A stretch of DNA of 39,757 bases from Acetobacter papayae JCM 25143. Lineage in GTDB: Bacteria > Pseudomonadota > Alphaproteobacteria > Acetobacterales > Acetobacteraceae. Positions 32,926 to 39,757 of the stretch are shown here, piece after piece. The DNA is taken from the NCBI RefSeq assembly GCF_000613285.1, contig NZ_BAIN01000020.1, positions 1 to 39,757 on the forward strand, written 5' to 3'. Within the stretch, counting starts at the first letter, position 1. Every line of letters begins with the position of its first letter. The notes under the pieces are model-generated. The model searched no databases. It had not been told where the DNA came from and saw only the letters and a list, made by a program, of their open reading frames with translations. The position numbers were made by a program, and so were the translations under genes.

Positions 32926-34383
32926 TCAGTGCCCTCTTTCCATCAAGGGTGTGGTTTCGAGGCCTTTGAGCGCACGCTCGCGTTCGCGCTGAAGGAAGTC
33001 CCACGCCCGGATGCGTTCGATTTTCAGGGGGACGTCGAAAGGATCCATGCGCCCCTGAAAGACCAGTCCCATGCCCTTTTCCAGCATGGTGGTGTCGGCG
33101 TTTGAGCGCGTGTGATAGCGATGTCGCGCGAGGGTCGGGCCGTATTGGATGAAGTCGGCCATGAGGGTTTCATCGGGGTCCACGACCTCGGCGACAACCT
33201 GACGGCGCACCGTGCCTTTCCACGCACAGTGGGGGCAGCCGGGGCCAAGCCTGCGGATGTCTGACGCGCGCCAGTCTGGACGCTGCCAGGTCAGGATGGC
33301 GTTGCGCATTATTTGGGTGAGCCGCGGATCGTTCTGATCCCAGGGCAGGGCGCAATGGTCACACAGGATGGGCACGAGGCGCTGGCCGACCAGACCACAG
33401 ATAATGGCGGGGTCACAGATAATGGGCAGGGCCAGCCGATCAGGATCCATGTCGCGCAGGCGCGGGATGGCCAGAAACGGATGGGCTGTGTGCATGGTGC
33501 TCATCATGAGCATGCCGGTCTCGGCGGCCGAGAGCCATGTGGTGGCGACGAGCGGGTCGCGGATTTCACCCAAGCCAGAATGTTGACGGCCATACGCAGA
33601 ACGAGGCGGGTTCTGTGCGCATAGGCTTCGCCGGCGCTTGGCGGTCAGAGTGTCGAGAATATTGAGCTGGGGAGCATGAGGCAGAATGGTCTCGACGGGC
33701 TGTTCGATGAACGCCTGTCGCTGACCGGGCCGGGTGCGGGCAATATGTTCGCTCAGCCGGTGCAGGACATGAGTTTTGCCCGAGCCCGGCGGCCCGGTGA
33801 AAATGACGGTGCCGGTGGCATTGAGGACAAAGGTCTGCAGCAGTTCGGCCTGCTTTTCGGTCCAGCCGGAACTGACAAGATCGAGCTTTCCCGGTGGGGG
33901 CTCGACGCGTTTGAGCCCCTTGAGTGCATCGACGGCTGGCACCTTCTGGACGCCGGCCTGCAGACGCATGTTGAGCCACTGGGCATCGGCGTCGACGGGA
34001 GCGATGGGGGTGCGGGCGATCCGCACGTTGACCAGACCGGTCCCCATCAGATCGCGACCGGCAATCGAGCCATCCTGCGACTGTTTGGGGCGGTACTGCT
34101 GCTTGGTCAGCATATACAGGGCGTTAATCAGCTTGTCGGCGTAATCGGTGGTAATTTCATCGTATTCGCGCACGGTGCCGTCGATATGCATCTCGATAAC
34201 CGCGTGACCCGCAAGGCGTCGGATATCGATGTCACTGGCGCCGAGATCGCAGCCTGTTTTCAGCAGCGCCTTGGCGCGGGCCCGCATGTCCAGCCCATTT
34301 CCATTGCCCTCCATGGTGCCGGTATGATGGGCCTGCGCCAGTCTGGCGGCGACAATGCTCAGGGGGATCCACTCGATCTTCAT
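32926..34383 (-). CDS. pilQ: PilQ-type pilus assembly ATPase, with a locally shifted segment
   Basis: 485 residues from ATG 34383 (ATGA overlap with the preceding gene). GspE/PilT-like: Walker A VIFTGPPGSGKTHV (~residues 205-215), Walker B GEIRDP, His box STMHTAHP, and a zinc tetra-cysteine CDHC...CPHC. Between TLTAKRR and GEIRD the reading is odd (RSLCAQNPPRSAYGRQHSGL), whereas the next frame gives EAYAHRTRLVLRMAVNILAW, just what is expected before Walker B. Two opposite shifts, near 33628-33632 and at 33568-33571 (GGG for GGGG), would explain this. As written the ORF is open but ~20 residues are probably wrong. Role: powers thin-pilus extension. Confidence 0.88.
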   Translation of the reverse strand: MKIEWIPLSIVAARLAQAHHTGTMEGNGNGLDMRARAKALLKTGCDLGASDIDIRRLAGHAVIEMHIDGTVREYDEITTDYADKLINALYMLTKQQYRPKQSQDGSIAGRDLMGTGLVNVRIARTPIAPVDADAQWLNMRLQAGVQKVPAVDALKGLKRVEPPPGKLDLVSSGWTEKQAELLQTFVLNATGTVIFTGPPGSGKTHVLHRLSEHIARTRPGQRQAFIEQPVETILPHAPQLNILDTLTAKRRRSLCAQNPPRSAYGRQHSGLGEIRDPLVATTWLSAAETGMLMMSTMHTAHPFLAIPRLRDMDPDRLALPIICDPAIICGLVGQRLVPILCDHCALPWDQNDPRLTQIMRNAILTWQRPDWRASDIRRLGPGCPHCAWKGTVRRQVVAEVVDPDETLMADFIQYGPTLARHRYHTRSNADTTMLEKGMGLVFQGRMDPFDVPLKIERIRAWDFLQRERERALKGLETTPLMERGH

Positions 34384-34595
34384 GTGCCTGCGCGGGCGCG
34401 GCGTAGATCGTCGATCCATTGCAGGACGTCACGCCGGACCTTGAGCGCGTCATTGATGCTCAGAAGGGAATGGACTTCGTCTAGGTGGAACTGTCCGCGA
34501 AGATCGGCGGGGGTTCTGATCCCGTCCATGGTCAGATCGGCGCGTGTGGCAGGCTTCCAAGGCAGCAAGCCAGTGATTTTTCTGATTACACTCAT
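34380..34595 (-). CDS. Small protein between pilO and pilQ, unknown
   Basis: 71 residues from ATG 34595, overlapping the pilO stop (ATGA), and ending with an ATGA overlap onto pilQ. The longer in-frame extension to 34718 merely reads through pilO. The sequence (MSVIRKITGLLPWKPATRAD, then LRGQFHLDEVHSLLSINDALKVRRDVLQWIDDLRRAR) is a helical, basic-ended protein without membrane segment. It has no counterpart I know in the R64 pil operon. Coupling on both sides means it is made with PilO and PilQ, so a role in docking the ATPase is plausible but unproven. Confidence 0.65.
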   Translation of the reverse strand: MSVIRKITGLLPWKPATRADLTMDGIRTPADLRGQFHLDEVHSLLSINDALKVRRDVLQWIDDLRRARAGT

Positions 34596-35737
34596 GGTGT
34601 TGCTCCTGTGATGGCGAACAGTGCGGTGATGTCGTAGCCGCCGGTTGATGGCTTGAGGTCGGCTGTCATGATGGTGCGGCGCAGGCTGACCTGTTCGAGA
34701 CGGGGGTAGCTGTTCCACGCGATGGCGCGCGGGTCGGCGGGCCAGGGGAAGCGTATGGTGATGACCTGCACCATCTCGCGGGCGGGACCGGTGTTCTGGG
34801 TCTTGCCCGATGTGATGGCCGGTGTGATGCCGGCCTCCTGCAACATGCCGACGAACAGACGGATCGGATCACCCTGTAGTGGCGTGCCCGCTCGCCCGGG
34901 ATGGGGGTGAATGGTGGTAAGTAGGTCGTCGGTGTCGGCGTTGCTGGAGATATGTCCATGCGGTGCGTCGAGGAGCGTGCCGCCTGCGCGCATCCAGCGG
35001 GTATTCAACCCGCTCTGATCACATTGCAGGCTTTCCAGCACCCAGCCGTGAGAGTGGGGTGTTATGGGTGTGATAGCCTGCATGCAGGCGGTAACGATTT
35101 CCGCTGGTCCGCTGGGTGCGATACTGGGTTTTGTGTTGCGTAGTGCGGCTTCACGGCGCGCGCGCGCGAGCCATTCGGCTTCATGGGCGCTGTAGAGGCT
35201 CCAGCCAGTTGCTGCGACAAGCCCGATCACAGCGGTTGTCGCCAGCACAGTGTAAAGGGTGCGTAGGGAAACCGGATGCAGGGTGATCGATGCGGGTCCG
35301 AGACGTGAAAACCACGCTTCAAGATCGGCTTCGGCAATTGTCTGCCGGGATGTGTAGGATTGTCCGTCCAACGCCTCGCGGAGCGTGACGATGGTTTCCC
35401 CGTCGTAGAACTGATCCGATCCGGGGAGCAGCTCCCCGTCTTCGTCTGTGGCGATCACCCATAGATCGCCGCCGCCCATCTCGAATTCGGCATAGGTGAG
35501 AGGCCCCAGAACGGCAGCGGTTGCGATGGCGAGACTGTTGAGGCCGCCGCGCGCATAGGTGCGGCTGATAGTGATGAAGGCCGCACTCTGGGGGCGACCC
35601 GGATAGCGGGCGTAGTGGGTTGCGTGGGCGAGGCGCCCTTCGGCGCGCAGTCTCGCGCCACCCGGGCGAGTGCCATAGTCCCGCCAGACCATGCCTGCGA
35701 CCCATAGCTTGCCGTGGAGGGGAAGAATTCTGGCCAT
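34592..35737 (-). CDS. pilO: PilO-type thin-pilus protein
   Basis: 381 residues. The N-terminal half is a cytoplasmic domain (MARILPLHGKLWVAGMVWRDYG, GGDLWVIATDEDGELLPGSDQFYDG). A single membrane helix, LYTVLATTAVIGLVAATGWSLYS, sits near residues 178-200, followed by a periplasmic domain. The GxLWVxxxxxxxLLPGSDxxxD pattern is typical of PilO of IncI-type pili. In R64 PilO is an inner-membrane component needed for pilus formation. Start at ATG 35737, two bases after the pilP stop. The frame is intact. Confidence 0.82.
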   Translation of the reverse strand: MARILPLHGKLWVAGMVWRDYGTRPGGARLRAEGRLAHATHYARYPGRPQSAAFITISRTYARGGLNSLAIATAAVLGPLTYAEFEMGGGDLWVIATDEDGELLPGSDQFYDGETIVTLREALDGQSYTSRQTIAEADLEAWFSRLGPASITLHPVSLRTLYTVLATTAVIGLVAATGWSLYSAHEAEWLARARREAALRNTKPSIAPSGPAEIVTACMQAITPITPHSHGWVLESLQCDQSGLNTRWMRAGGTLLDAPHGHISSNADTDDLLTTIHPHPGRAGTPLQGDPIRLFVGMLQEAGITPAITSGKTQNTGPAREMVQVITIRFPWPADPRAIAWNSYPRLEQVSLRRTIMTADLKPSTGGYDITALFAITGATP

Positions 35738-35739
35738 GG

Positions 35740-36342
35740 TCAGGGCATTCCTGGCAGTGCCCCGAACGGGGAGTGTGTCATTGACAACTGATGTGAAGGA
35801 ACGGCCGTGCGTACGGGCTGGGCCTGGAAACCGCTTGTCGCGTCATTGAGGCGGATGGTCTGGCCGTCGGCATTGCGGACGTAAACGCCCGTCCGGTTGA
35901 TGGCAGTGACCTTCAGCCCATCAGGCAGGCCGGTGCCTGTTGTCACTTCGGCCGTGCTGCTGTCAGCAAAAACCAGTGTCGCACTAGCTCCGTGCTGGTC
36001 GATATAAAGGGAGTCCGTCTGGGGTAGGACGTGAGCCGGGGGTGGCTCTGATGCGGCGATAGCTGGTGGTGGCGGACTGGGCGCGGTGGCCTGCTTGTTT
36101 GTGGGCTTTTCTCCTTTGGCTCGGCGGTCTGAATCGGCAATCTGCGCGCTTAGATCGGCAGCAGCGGAGCGTTGATGCAGGTAGGTCAGGCACGCATTGT
36201 TCGCGTCCAGAGCGGTGACCGACAGGGTTTCACCCGGAGCTGGCGCGATCATGGCGGCTGAACAGTCGGCCGCACGCAAGGGTGTCGCCATGAGAACGGG
36301 TGTCGCCAGAGCGCAGGCGAGGACGGGCAGGATCTGTCTCAT
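35740..36342 (-). CDS. pilP: PilP-type thin-pilus periplasmic protein
   Basis: 200 residues with a signal peptide (ILPVLACALATPVLMATPLRAA). Behind a helical segment (LTYLHQRSAAADLSAQIAD) and a Pro/Ala-rich linker comes a small beta domain: LYIDQHGASATLVFADSSTAEVTTGTGLPDGLKVTAINRTGVYVR. This resembles the PulC/PilP-like domain that links the inner-membrane platform to the secretin. Position directly after pilN supports the name, although here pilP precedes pilO, the reverse of R64. Overlaps the pilN stop by ATGA. Confidence 0.78.
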   Translation of the reverse strand: MRQILPVLACALATPVLMATPLRAADCSAAMIAPAPGETLSVTALDANNACLTYLHQRSAAADLSAQIADSDRRAKGEKPTNKQATAPSPPPPAIAASEPPPAHVLPQTDSLYIDQHGASATLVFADSSTAEVTTGTGLPDGLKVTAINRTGVYVRNADGQTIRLNDATSGFQAQPVRTAVPSHQLSMTHSPFGALPGMP

Positions 36343-38048
36343 AGCGTGTGGGCCTCGACGGTGATGAGAATACGGTTTTTGGTATTGTCGGCATCTCCGC
36401 CGCCGCCAAAGATCGGGTTGTAGGGGGAGCCGACGCCGTTCATCTGACGCGACGTGCTATCGCCCGAGTAACCCGACAGCACGAGCATTTCGCCATTCTT
36501 GAGGACGATGTTGTCGGTCAGGGTGGTGCCGGATGTTTTGGGGAGCTGCATGCCTGTCGTGCTGTTGGCGAGGTCGATCGAGAGCACGGTCTGGATCAGG
36601 AAGTGCATGTTGAGGACGATCTGGTCGTCGCTGATGCGTGGGGTCACGGAGCCTTCAAAGCCGGACATGACGACACCGGGAGACTGCGAGGAAGATGACC
36701 CGGCATTGGTTGCCAGATAGGAGGCCGCGTATTGCACGTAGGTGGTGTTGGTACCGTGCTGGAAGGGCGCAGGCACGCCGTTGGTCGTGACGACGCCGCG
36801 CTCGTCGAGTTCGGTGGCGTTGTTGAGTGACTGCAAGGCCTGCACGGAGAGATCCGTGCCGCTCATCTTACCCTTGACGATTTGCGCCCCGAAGCTGAAC
36901 GGGGTGCTCTGCGACTGGATCAGCGGAATGGCGGCCGGGGTGGCGCTGGCGACGAAATACTTGGAGAACTGCTTGGCCGCGACCTGCGGGCTGATGCCGT
37001 AATTGCTTTCGCGGTCGAATTTGAGCGCCCAGACGCGCACGGTGATGGCGACCTGTTTGGTCAGCATGGATTTGAGGCCATCATACCATTCGTCGAGGCC
37101 TGCGATCTGCTCGGGGGTGCCCGAGACGGTGAGCACCCCAAGACCCGGATCCATGAGCACCTCTGCGCCGTTCCCTGCGATCTGGGCGGCCTCCTGCAGA
37201 TGGGCCAGACGGTCGGTTTTGATCTGTTCCCATACGCCGGTCATGCCCTGTGACTGGCTGCTGTTCCCCGAACTGTTTCCCGACCCCATCCCTGAGCCCA
37301 TGCCCATCCCTGAGGACATACCGCTGCCCGTGCCCGACATACCCGAACTGGAATTGCCCGAGCTACCGCCGCCGGTGACGGCCGTAATGGCCGATGTATT
37401 GCTGGTCTGTCCGTCAAACGCCGGGATGACGTAGGTTTTGGTGATGTTGCGGAAGAACTCTTCGGTGCCGTCCGTAAAGCGTTCGCTCACCCCGAAACGC
37501 GTGGCGAGGGTTGCAAACAGGCCGTGGCGCGTGCCGGTATATTCGAGCCATGGGCCCCGGCCGGAATAGCCTGGCGTATAGGCTGCATGGTGCAGGCGCA
37601 CATGCGGTGTAGGCTGTGCGGCCGTGGACTGGATGGCGGGGGGTGCGGGCAGGGATGTGCCATTGAACGACGGCGCGCTCATGCCGCTCAGCGCGCTTTG
37701 CTGGGGTGTGTCAGCTGCTATGGCCGTGTCGTCGGCGTCAGGCCGCACCCGGATCGGGATGCCGGTGCGGATGCTGAGCTGGGTTGCGGCCTCACGCAGC
37801 GACAGTGGGCGCGACCACGACACGGTGATGGGCTCACGCAGGGCCGGGGGGATGACGGTGGTGGGTTTGACGGGGTCGCCGATCAGGTAGGGATGATCGC
37901 TCGCCGTGATCAGTTCGCGCGTTGGGATATGCGTGCTCTGGGCCCGGTCTTCGTAGGCTTTTTCCTGATTGCGGGCCTCGTTGAACTGTGTGCAGCCGCC
38001 CAGAGCGAGCAGTATGGTGGTTGAGAGGGCAAGGGGGCGCAGGCGCAT
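36339..38048 (-). CDS. pilN: PilN-type secretin lipoprotein
   Basis: 569 residues, similar to R64 PilN (~560). Lipoprotein signal MRLRPLALSTTILLALGGC (Cys 19). N-terminal segment SLREAATQLSIRTGIPIRVRPD is a secretin N0/STN-type domain. Around residues 270-310 there is a low-complexity Gly/Ser/Met tract (GTGSGMSSGMGMGSGMGSGN). The C-terminal secretin domain carries NNATELDERGVVTTNGVPAPF, then QIVLNMHFLIQTVLSID and NIVLKNGEMLVLSGYSG, the final strand motif of secretins. It forms the outer-membrane pore for the thin pilus. The start shares one base with the pilL stop (TAATG). Confidence 0.92.
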   Translation of the reverse strand: MRLRPLALSTTILLALGGCTQFNEARNQEKAYEDRAQSTHIPTRELITASDHPYLIGDPVKPTTVIPPALREPITVSWSRPLSLREAATQLSIRTGIPIRVRPDADDTAIAADTPQQSALSGMSAPSFNGTSLPAPPAIQSTAAQPTPHVRLHHAAYTPGYSGRGPWLEYTGTRHGLFATLATRFGVSERFTDGTEEFFRNITKTYVIPAFDGQTSNTSAITAVTGGGSSGNSSSGMSGTGSGMSSGMGMGSGMGSGNSSGNSSQSQGMTGVWEQIKTDRLAHLQEAAQIAGNGAEVLMDPGLGVLTVSGTPEQIAGLDEWYDGLKSMLTKQVAITVRVWALKFDRESNYGISPQVAAKQFSKYFVASATPAAIPLIQSQSTPFSFGAQIVKGKMSGTDLSVQALQSLNNATELDERGVVTTNGVPAPFQHGTNTTYVQYAASYLATNAGSSSSQSPGVVMSGFEGSVTPRISDDQIVLNMHFLIQTVLSIDLANSTTGMQLPKTSGTTLTDNIVLKNGEMLVLSGYSGDSTSRQMNGVGSPYNPIFGGGGDADNTKNRILITVEAHTL

Positions 38049-39001
38049 TACCGGACGTCTCCATGAGTGACCGCGAGGGTCTTGTTGGGGTAGTAGAAGT
38101 TCACCTTGATGGCGCGTCCCTGTTCGGCGAGGGCATCGACGATCTGCTCGATCGGCCCGTGCTCCCTGTCCGCGAAATCGCCTGTGAAAACCGCTGTCGC
38201 GGGGATGGTCCAGTTGATGTCCTCGGGCCATTTGACCGTCCAACCGACCTGCGTGCCCCAGGCGATGACCTGCTCACGGATGGGCTCACCGCGACTGAGC
38301 ACCCATTGACGCTGCGGGTCAGGCAGGGCGGGAGTGGTATCTGGGCCGGTGTCGGGGTTTGTGGGCGAGATGGCTGGTGGCGCAGGGGTTGTGTCCTGAC
38401 GCGTTGCCGGGGCCGAGGGCGAGGTGCCCGCAGGGTGCACAGGCGAGAGGGAGGACGAGGCCGGTGCGACCGGGATCGTCGGGGGTGTCGCCGTGGGAGA
38501 GGCCGTGATGGGCGTGCTGGCCACGGGGATCGTCTGCACCTGCGGGGCATGCAGGGTGACACGCGTGCCTTCAAGCAGGGTGCAGCCGGCTTTACGGACA
38601 AGCTGACCGGCGCTGTCGTGGACGTAGGAGCAGGTCATCTGGCCGTCGCCTGCATACAGGGTCATGAGCAGGTGCTGGGGTGTCGCCTGCAGGTCGAGGC
38701 GCACGGAGAGCGCACCCGGATAGGCCATGCCGTCCGGTGCGAGGGCAAAGCCGCGTGCGCGTAGGGCGTTGTCGAGTGTCTGTTGCACAGCACGCTCGGC
38801 CGGGCTGAAGCGCAGGACACGCAGTGTCGTCTGGCGCGGATCCATGCTGGCGGTGAGGATGTCACTGGCCTGTATGCTCAGGGCCTGTGCATCGGCGGCG
38901 TTCAGACCTGTGATGTGGGAACTGTCTTCGGCGGGCAGTGTCGCACAGGCACTCAGGGCGGTGAGGCACAGCAGCGCCGCACCCGTAGTTCTGGGGATCA
39001 T
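38048..39001 (-). CDS. pilL: PilL-type lipoprotein with C-terminal TcpQ-like domain
   Basis: 317 residues. Signal TGAALLCLTALSAC (lipobox LSAC, Cys ~18). A first domain (residues ~50-150) with LDLQATPQHLLMTLYAGDGQM is followed by a long Pro/Thr/Ser-rich linker. The C-terminal ~85 residues read QWVLSRGEPIREQVIAWGTQVGWTVKW, then FTGDFADREHGPIEQIVDALAEQGRAIKVNFYYPNKTLAV, the TcpQ domain found in PilL and toxin-coregulated pilus proteins. Such proteins bind and position the secretin. The start overlaps the VirB9-like stop by ATGA. Confidence 0.88.
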   Translation of the reverse strand: MIPRTTGAALLCLTALSACATLPAEDSSHITGLNAADAQALSIQASDILTASMDPRQTTLRVLRFSPAERAVQQTLDNALRARGFALAPDGMAYPGALSVRLDLQATPQHLLMTLYAGDGQMTCSYVHDSAGQLVRKAGCTLLEGTRVTLHAPQVQTIPVASTPITASPTATPPTIPVAPASSSLSPVHPAGTSPSAPATRQDTTPAPPAISPTNPDTGPDTTPALPDPQRQWVLSRGEPIREQVIAWGTQVGWTVKWPEDINWTIPATAVFTGDFADREHGPIEQIVDALAEQGRAIKVNFYYPNKTLAVTHGDVR

Positions 39002-39757
39002 GGGTGGGCTCCGTAGGTTGCGCGCACGGTCGGCTGGTCGGCCTCCGCGCCGATCAACTGCAGGTCGTCGATGACGGCATCGACGACGTAGGAATCACCG
39101 GCGACATGGTAGGCATTGGGCTGGGCGACATGCGGGGCGAGAACGACAAGCCGGGGGCGTGTCACGATCTGGCCCTGCGGGAAGTCGATGAAGGTGTGGC
39201 CGGCATCCCGATAGACGCGCAGCGGTGTCCAGGGCGGTGTCGCGCCGCTGAGTGTGTACCGGAAATCAGGGTTTGAGCGATCGTAGGCCGCAAGCGGGCT
39301 GGCGGGCGCGAATGCCGGTTGCGACAGGGGATCGGTAGGAGCGTGGGTGAAGGCGACCGTTGTCATGCTCGGCAGGGCGGCACTGAGTGCTATGTTGTAG
39401 ACGCGCCGGCTGGTGGGCAGGCTGAGCTGGGCCTGTCGCGCCTGCGGACCGGGTTCGATGGCTAGCGCCCATCCGGCATGGATCCCGCTGGTGCCGCGCA
39501 CGAGGTCGGTATGCCAGTTCGCGGTGTCGCTCAGGGTGATCTGGCTGGCGAGGGCGGTTTCCCCGGCTTCGAGGCGGATCATGCAGATCGCGGGGTGATG
39601 GCAGGTGAGGGTGGGCGTTCCATCACCAAAGGCGAACCATGTCACACCGCCTTTACCGGTGATGGGTGTCGCACTGTGTGCGACAGGTGCTACCGCCGCC
39701 GGTGTCGCGGTGGCGGCACTCGGTGCTGTCGCTCCGGCGACCGTTAGAGGTGCGTGC
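38998..39757 (-). CDS. VirB9/TrbG-like outer-membrane channel protein, N-terminus outside the window
   Basis: The frame is open from the right edge to 38998, giving at least 252 residues; a GTG at 39645 is internal and not taken as the start. After an Ala/Pro/Thr-rich stretch comes VTWFAFGDGTPTLTCHHPAICMIRLEAGET, then WHTDLVRGTSGI and TSRRVYNIALSA, the VirB9/TrbG N-domain signature (Y/W-x-x-G-D, C...CxIxLExGE, RRxYxxxL). The C-terminal part, TPLRVYRDAGHTFIDFPQG and NAYHVAGDSYVVDAVIDDLQL, fits the VirB9 C-terminal domain (P..vf.DG..T.i.FP). It belongs to the type IV secretion outer-membrane complex. Its place before pilL in a Dot-type operon is unusual. Confidence 0.82.
   Translation of the reverse strand, partial: HAPLTVAGATAPSAATATPAAVAPVAHSATPITGKGGVTWFAFGDGTPTLTCHHPAICMIRLEAGETALASQITLSDTANWHTDLVRGTSGIHAGWALAIEPGPQARQAQLSLPTSRRVYNIALSAALPSMTTVAFTHAPTDPLSQPAFAPASPLAAYDRSNPDFRYTLSGATPPWTPLRVYRDAGHTFIDFPQGQIVTRPRLVVLAPHVAQPNAYHVAGDSYVVDAVIDDLQLIGAEADQPTVRATYGAHP

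Noticed and set aside
33676-34611. Plus-strand frame of 311 residues
   Set aside because: Antisense to pilQ and the small gene beside it; shadow of GC-rich coding.
37240-37380. Repetitive Gly/Ser/Met tract in pilN as a separate repeat element
   Set aside because: It is an in-frame low-complexity linker of the secretin, not an independent DNA repeat.
1-39757. CRISPR array, tRNA or rRNA genes
   Set aside because: No regularly spaced repeats of CRISPR type and no recognisable tRNA or rRNA sequence were seen while reading both strands.

Overview
The window looks like a conjugative plasmid, or integrated element, of an alphaproteobacterium, most likely an acetic acid bacterium (Acetobacteraceae). 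That assignment is inference from GC-rich coding, an IS5/IS1031-like transposase fragment and the style of the transfer genes. No rRNA, tRNA or CRISPR array was seen.

Layout. (1) 1-5250, mobilisation: the end of a minus-strand coiled-coil gene, a short-repeat intergenic region, a MazEF-type toxin-antitoxin pair, a small accessory gene coupled to a TrwC/TraA-type (MOBF) relaxase-helicase, and a small gene closed by a strong terminator. (2) 5250-12810, cargo made of regulator/enzyme pairs read away from each other: HxlR with an NmrA-like reductase, Rrf2 with DUF2938, AraC with an SDR, and LysR with YciI plus a metallo-beta-lactamase-fold hydrolase. A truncated IS5 fused to an NmrA-like gene tail lies among them. 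(3) 12810-21350, a mosaic: an array of CCTTAATTA boxes with a perfect 20-bp hairpin, a translationally coupled FRG-domain/HEPN-like pair, RelBE, an NhaP-type antiporter, a VOC/YafY pair with a perfect 15-bp operator-like palindrome, an unknown broken gene, VapBC and an AT-rich island. (4) 21350-39757, one long minus-strand transfer operon. From the right it reads: VirB9-like protein, PilL, PilN, PilP, PilO, small protein, PilQ, PilR, PilS, PilM, PilV, lytic transglycosylase, DotD, DotC, DotM, small protein, DotB, IcmT, two small proteins, DotL. This is an R64/IncI-like (Dot/Icm, type IVB) mating apparatus with its thin type IV pilus. Most junctions are 1-4-nt stop/start overlaps.

Functionally, the relaxase would nick and unwind the DNA, DotL/DotM would couple it to the channel, DotB would energise the channel, DotC/DotD and the VirB9-like protein belong to the outer-membrane core, and the Pil proteins build the mating pilus with PilV at the tip. 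The toxin-antitoxin pairs and perhaps FRG/HEPN would serve maintenance or defence.

The most striking property is a series of frame disruptions. At least a dozen otherwise well-preserved genes (relaxase, DUF2938, LysR, RelB, DotL, PilQ, PilR, PilS, PilM, PilV, the transglycosylase and others) are each broken by one small indel, mostly loss of one base from a run of 2-5 identical bases. On both sides of each indel the protein is good and has no other damage. I infer uncorrected assembly indels more readily than decay, but the sequence alone cannot decide. Disrupted genes are given as whole reconstructed spans with the position of the shift.
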